A DNA stretch of 12,749 nt from JBPRGG01 sp051418075 (GTDB taxonomy: Bacteria > Bacteroidota > Bacteroidia > Cytophagales > Cyclobacteriaceae). Shown in pieces: positions 12,347-12,749 of the stretch; within the stretch, counting starts at the first letter, position 1; each line of letters begins with the position of its first letter. Location: NCBI GenBank assembly GCA_051418075.1, contig JBPRGG010000067.1, positions 1-12,749 of the forward strand, written 5' to 3'. The notes under the pieces are model-generated. The model worked only from the letters and a program-made list of their open reading frames with translations. It had not been told where the DNA came from and made no database searches. Both the position numbers and the translations under genes were made by a program.

Positions 12347-12749
12347 CTAAGCCAATAACTTTAAAAATACACCAGCCCTTAACTTACCATCCAGGGTCTT
12401 ATCATTGTATTTTACCAGGCAACGGATTCGCGGTTCCACATAATAATTCAGAGATTCATTATTTAACAGGATCAGCTGAAAAATCTCATGAAGTTGTTTT
12501 ATCAGTTTATCGTTTAATCCGGAAGAAATATTGCCGACAGGTTTTAACTCCTGATCAGCCAGAATCAGGGAGCTGAAATACTTTTCTCCAGGTTTAGTGG
12601 TATAACCAATGATAAAAGCTTCGGACTCATAACTGCATTTGATCTTGATCCATTCTTTTGTGCGCTGACCTGGTTGATAAAGACTTTCTAATCTTTTTGA
12701 TACTATCCCTTCTATTCCATTTTGCTGGATCAGGTTAAAAAATTGAATT
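12347..12749 (-). CDS. ATP-dependent DNA ligase, LigD-like, C-terminal part
   Basis: The reading frame enters from the right edge (first whole codon at 12748) and stops at TAG 12349-12347, giving the last 133 residues. EGIVSKR (13-19 of the fragment) is ligase motif IV, and KEWIKIK (31-37) is motif V, which holds the nucleotide-binding Lys residues. After these comes an OB-fold region with AFIIGYTTKPGEKYFSSLIL and a final VEPRIRCLVKYNDKTLDGKLRAGVFLKLL, which follows the usual LigD ending. Such ligases seal breaks in bacterial non-homologous end joining, together with Ku. Whether polymerase or nuclease domains are fused, and whether ku is next to it, lies outside the window. The adenylated Lys (motif I) is also outside. 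Confidence 0.85.
   Translation of the reverse strand, partial: IQFFNLIQQNGIEGIVSKRLESLYQPGQRTKEWIKIKCSYESEAFIIGYTTKPGEKYFSSLILADQELKPVGNISSGLNDKLIKQLHEIFQLILLNNESLNYYVEPRIRCLVKYNDKTLDGKLRAGVFLKLLA

Overview
The window looks like chromosomal DNA of a Bacteroidetes bacterium, probably of the Cytophagales type. The evidence is AT-rich DNA, DUF1573, DUF3822 and WG-repeat proteins, almost no Shine-Dalgarno sequences, and promoter boxes of the Bacteroidetes TAnnTTTG type. Lineage is inferred from these families and was not tested by any search.

Layout: 11-176 is a short palindromic element resembling a MITE, flanked by CTAG and touching the stop codon of a DUF1573 gene. 173-2034 (minus) holds a RecD-like helicase followed by the DUF1573 protein. 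2161-6169 is a housekeeping block: a Nudix hydrolase, then a three-gene plus-strand run (membrane-anchored pilin-like protein, DUF3822 protein, CoaD), a convergent second Nudix protein, and divergent PyrE. 6184-8829 (minus) encodes an 881-residue exported protein with helical repeats and WG repeats, with a good promoter. A tRNA-Pro(GGG) with its own terminator follows at 9004-9077.

From about 9080 to 12340 the window changes to accessory, decayed DNA. It holds a tandem 19-bp duplication, an IS481-family element with recognisable terminal inverted repeats but a frameshifted and internally deleted transposase, and an abutting IS21-family remnant (broken istB plus the 3' end of istA). After these come a 54-codon orphan ORF, an unusual array of hexamers at exact 21-bp spacing, and a 9-bp tandem repeat. 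The window ends inside the C-terminal part of an ATP-dependent DNA ligase of the LigD/NHEJ type (minus strand).

CoaD (coenzyme A synthesis) and PyrE (pyrimidine synthesis) are ordinary metabolism. The most interesting material is non-coding: the MITE-like element, the 21-bp array beside the ligase, a 19-bp palindrome carrying opposed promoter boxes, and the start-codon hairpin of the IS481 element. I see no convincing new multi-gene system; the array at 12096-12273 is the best candidate for something undescribed.
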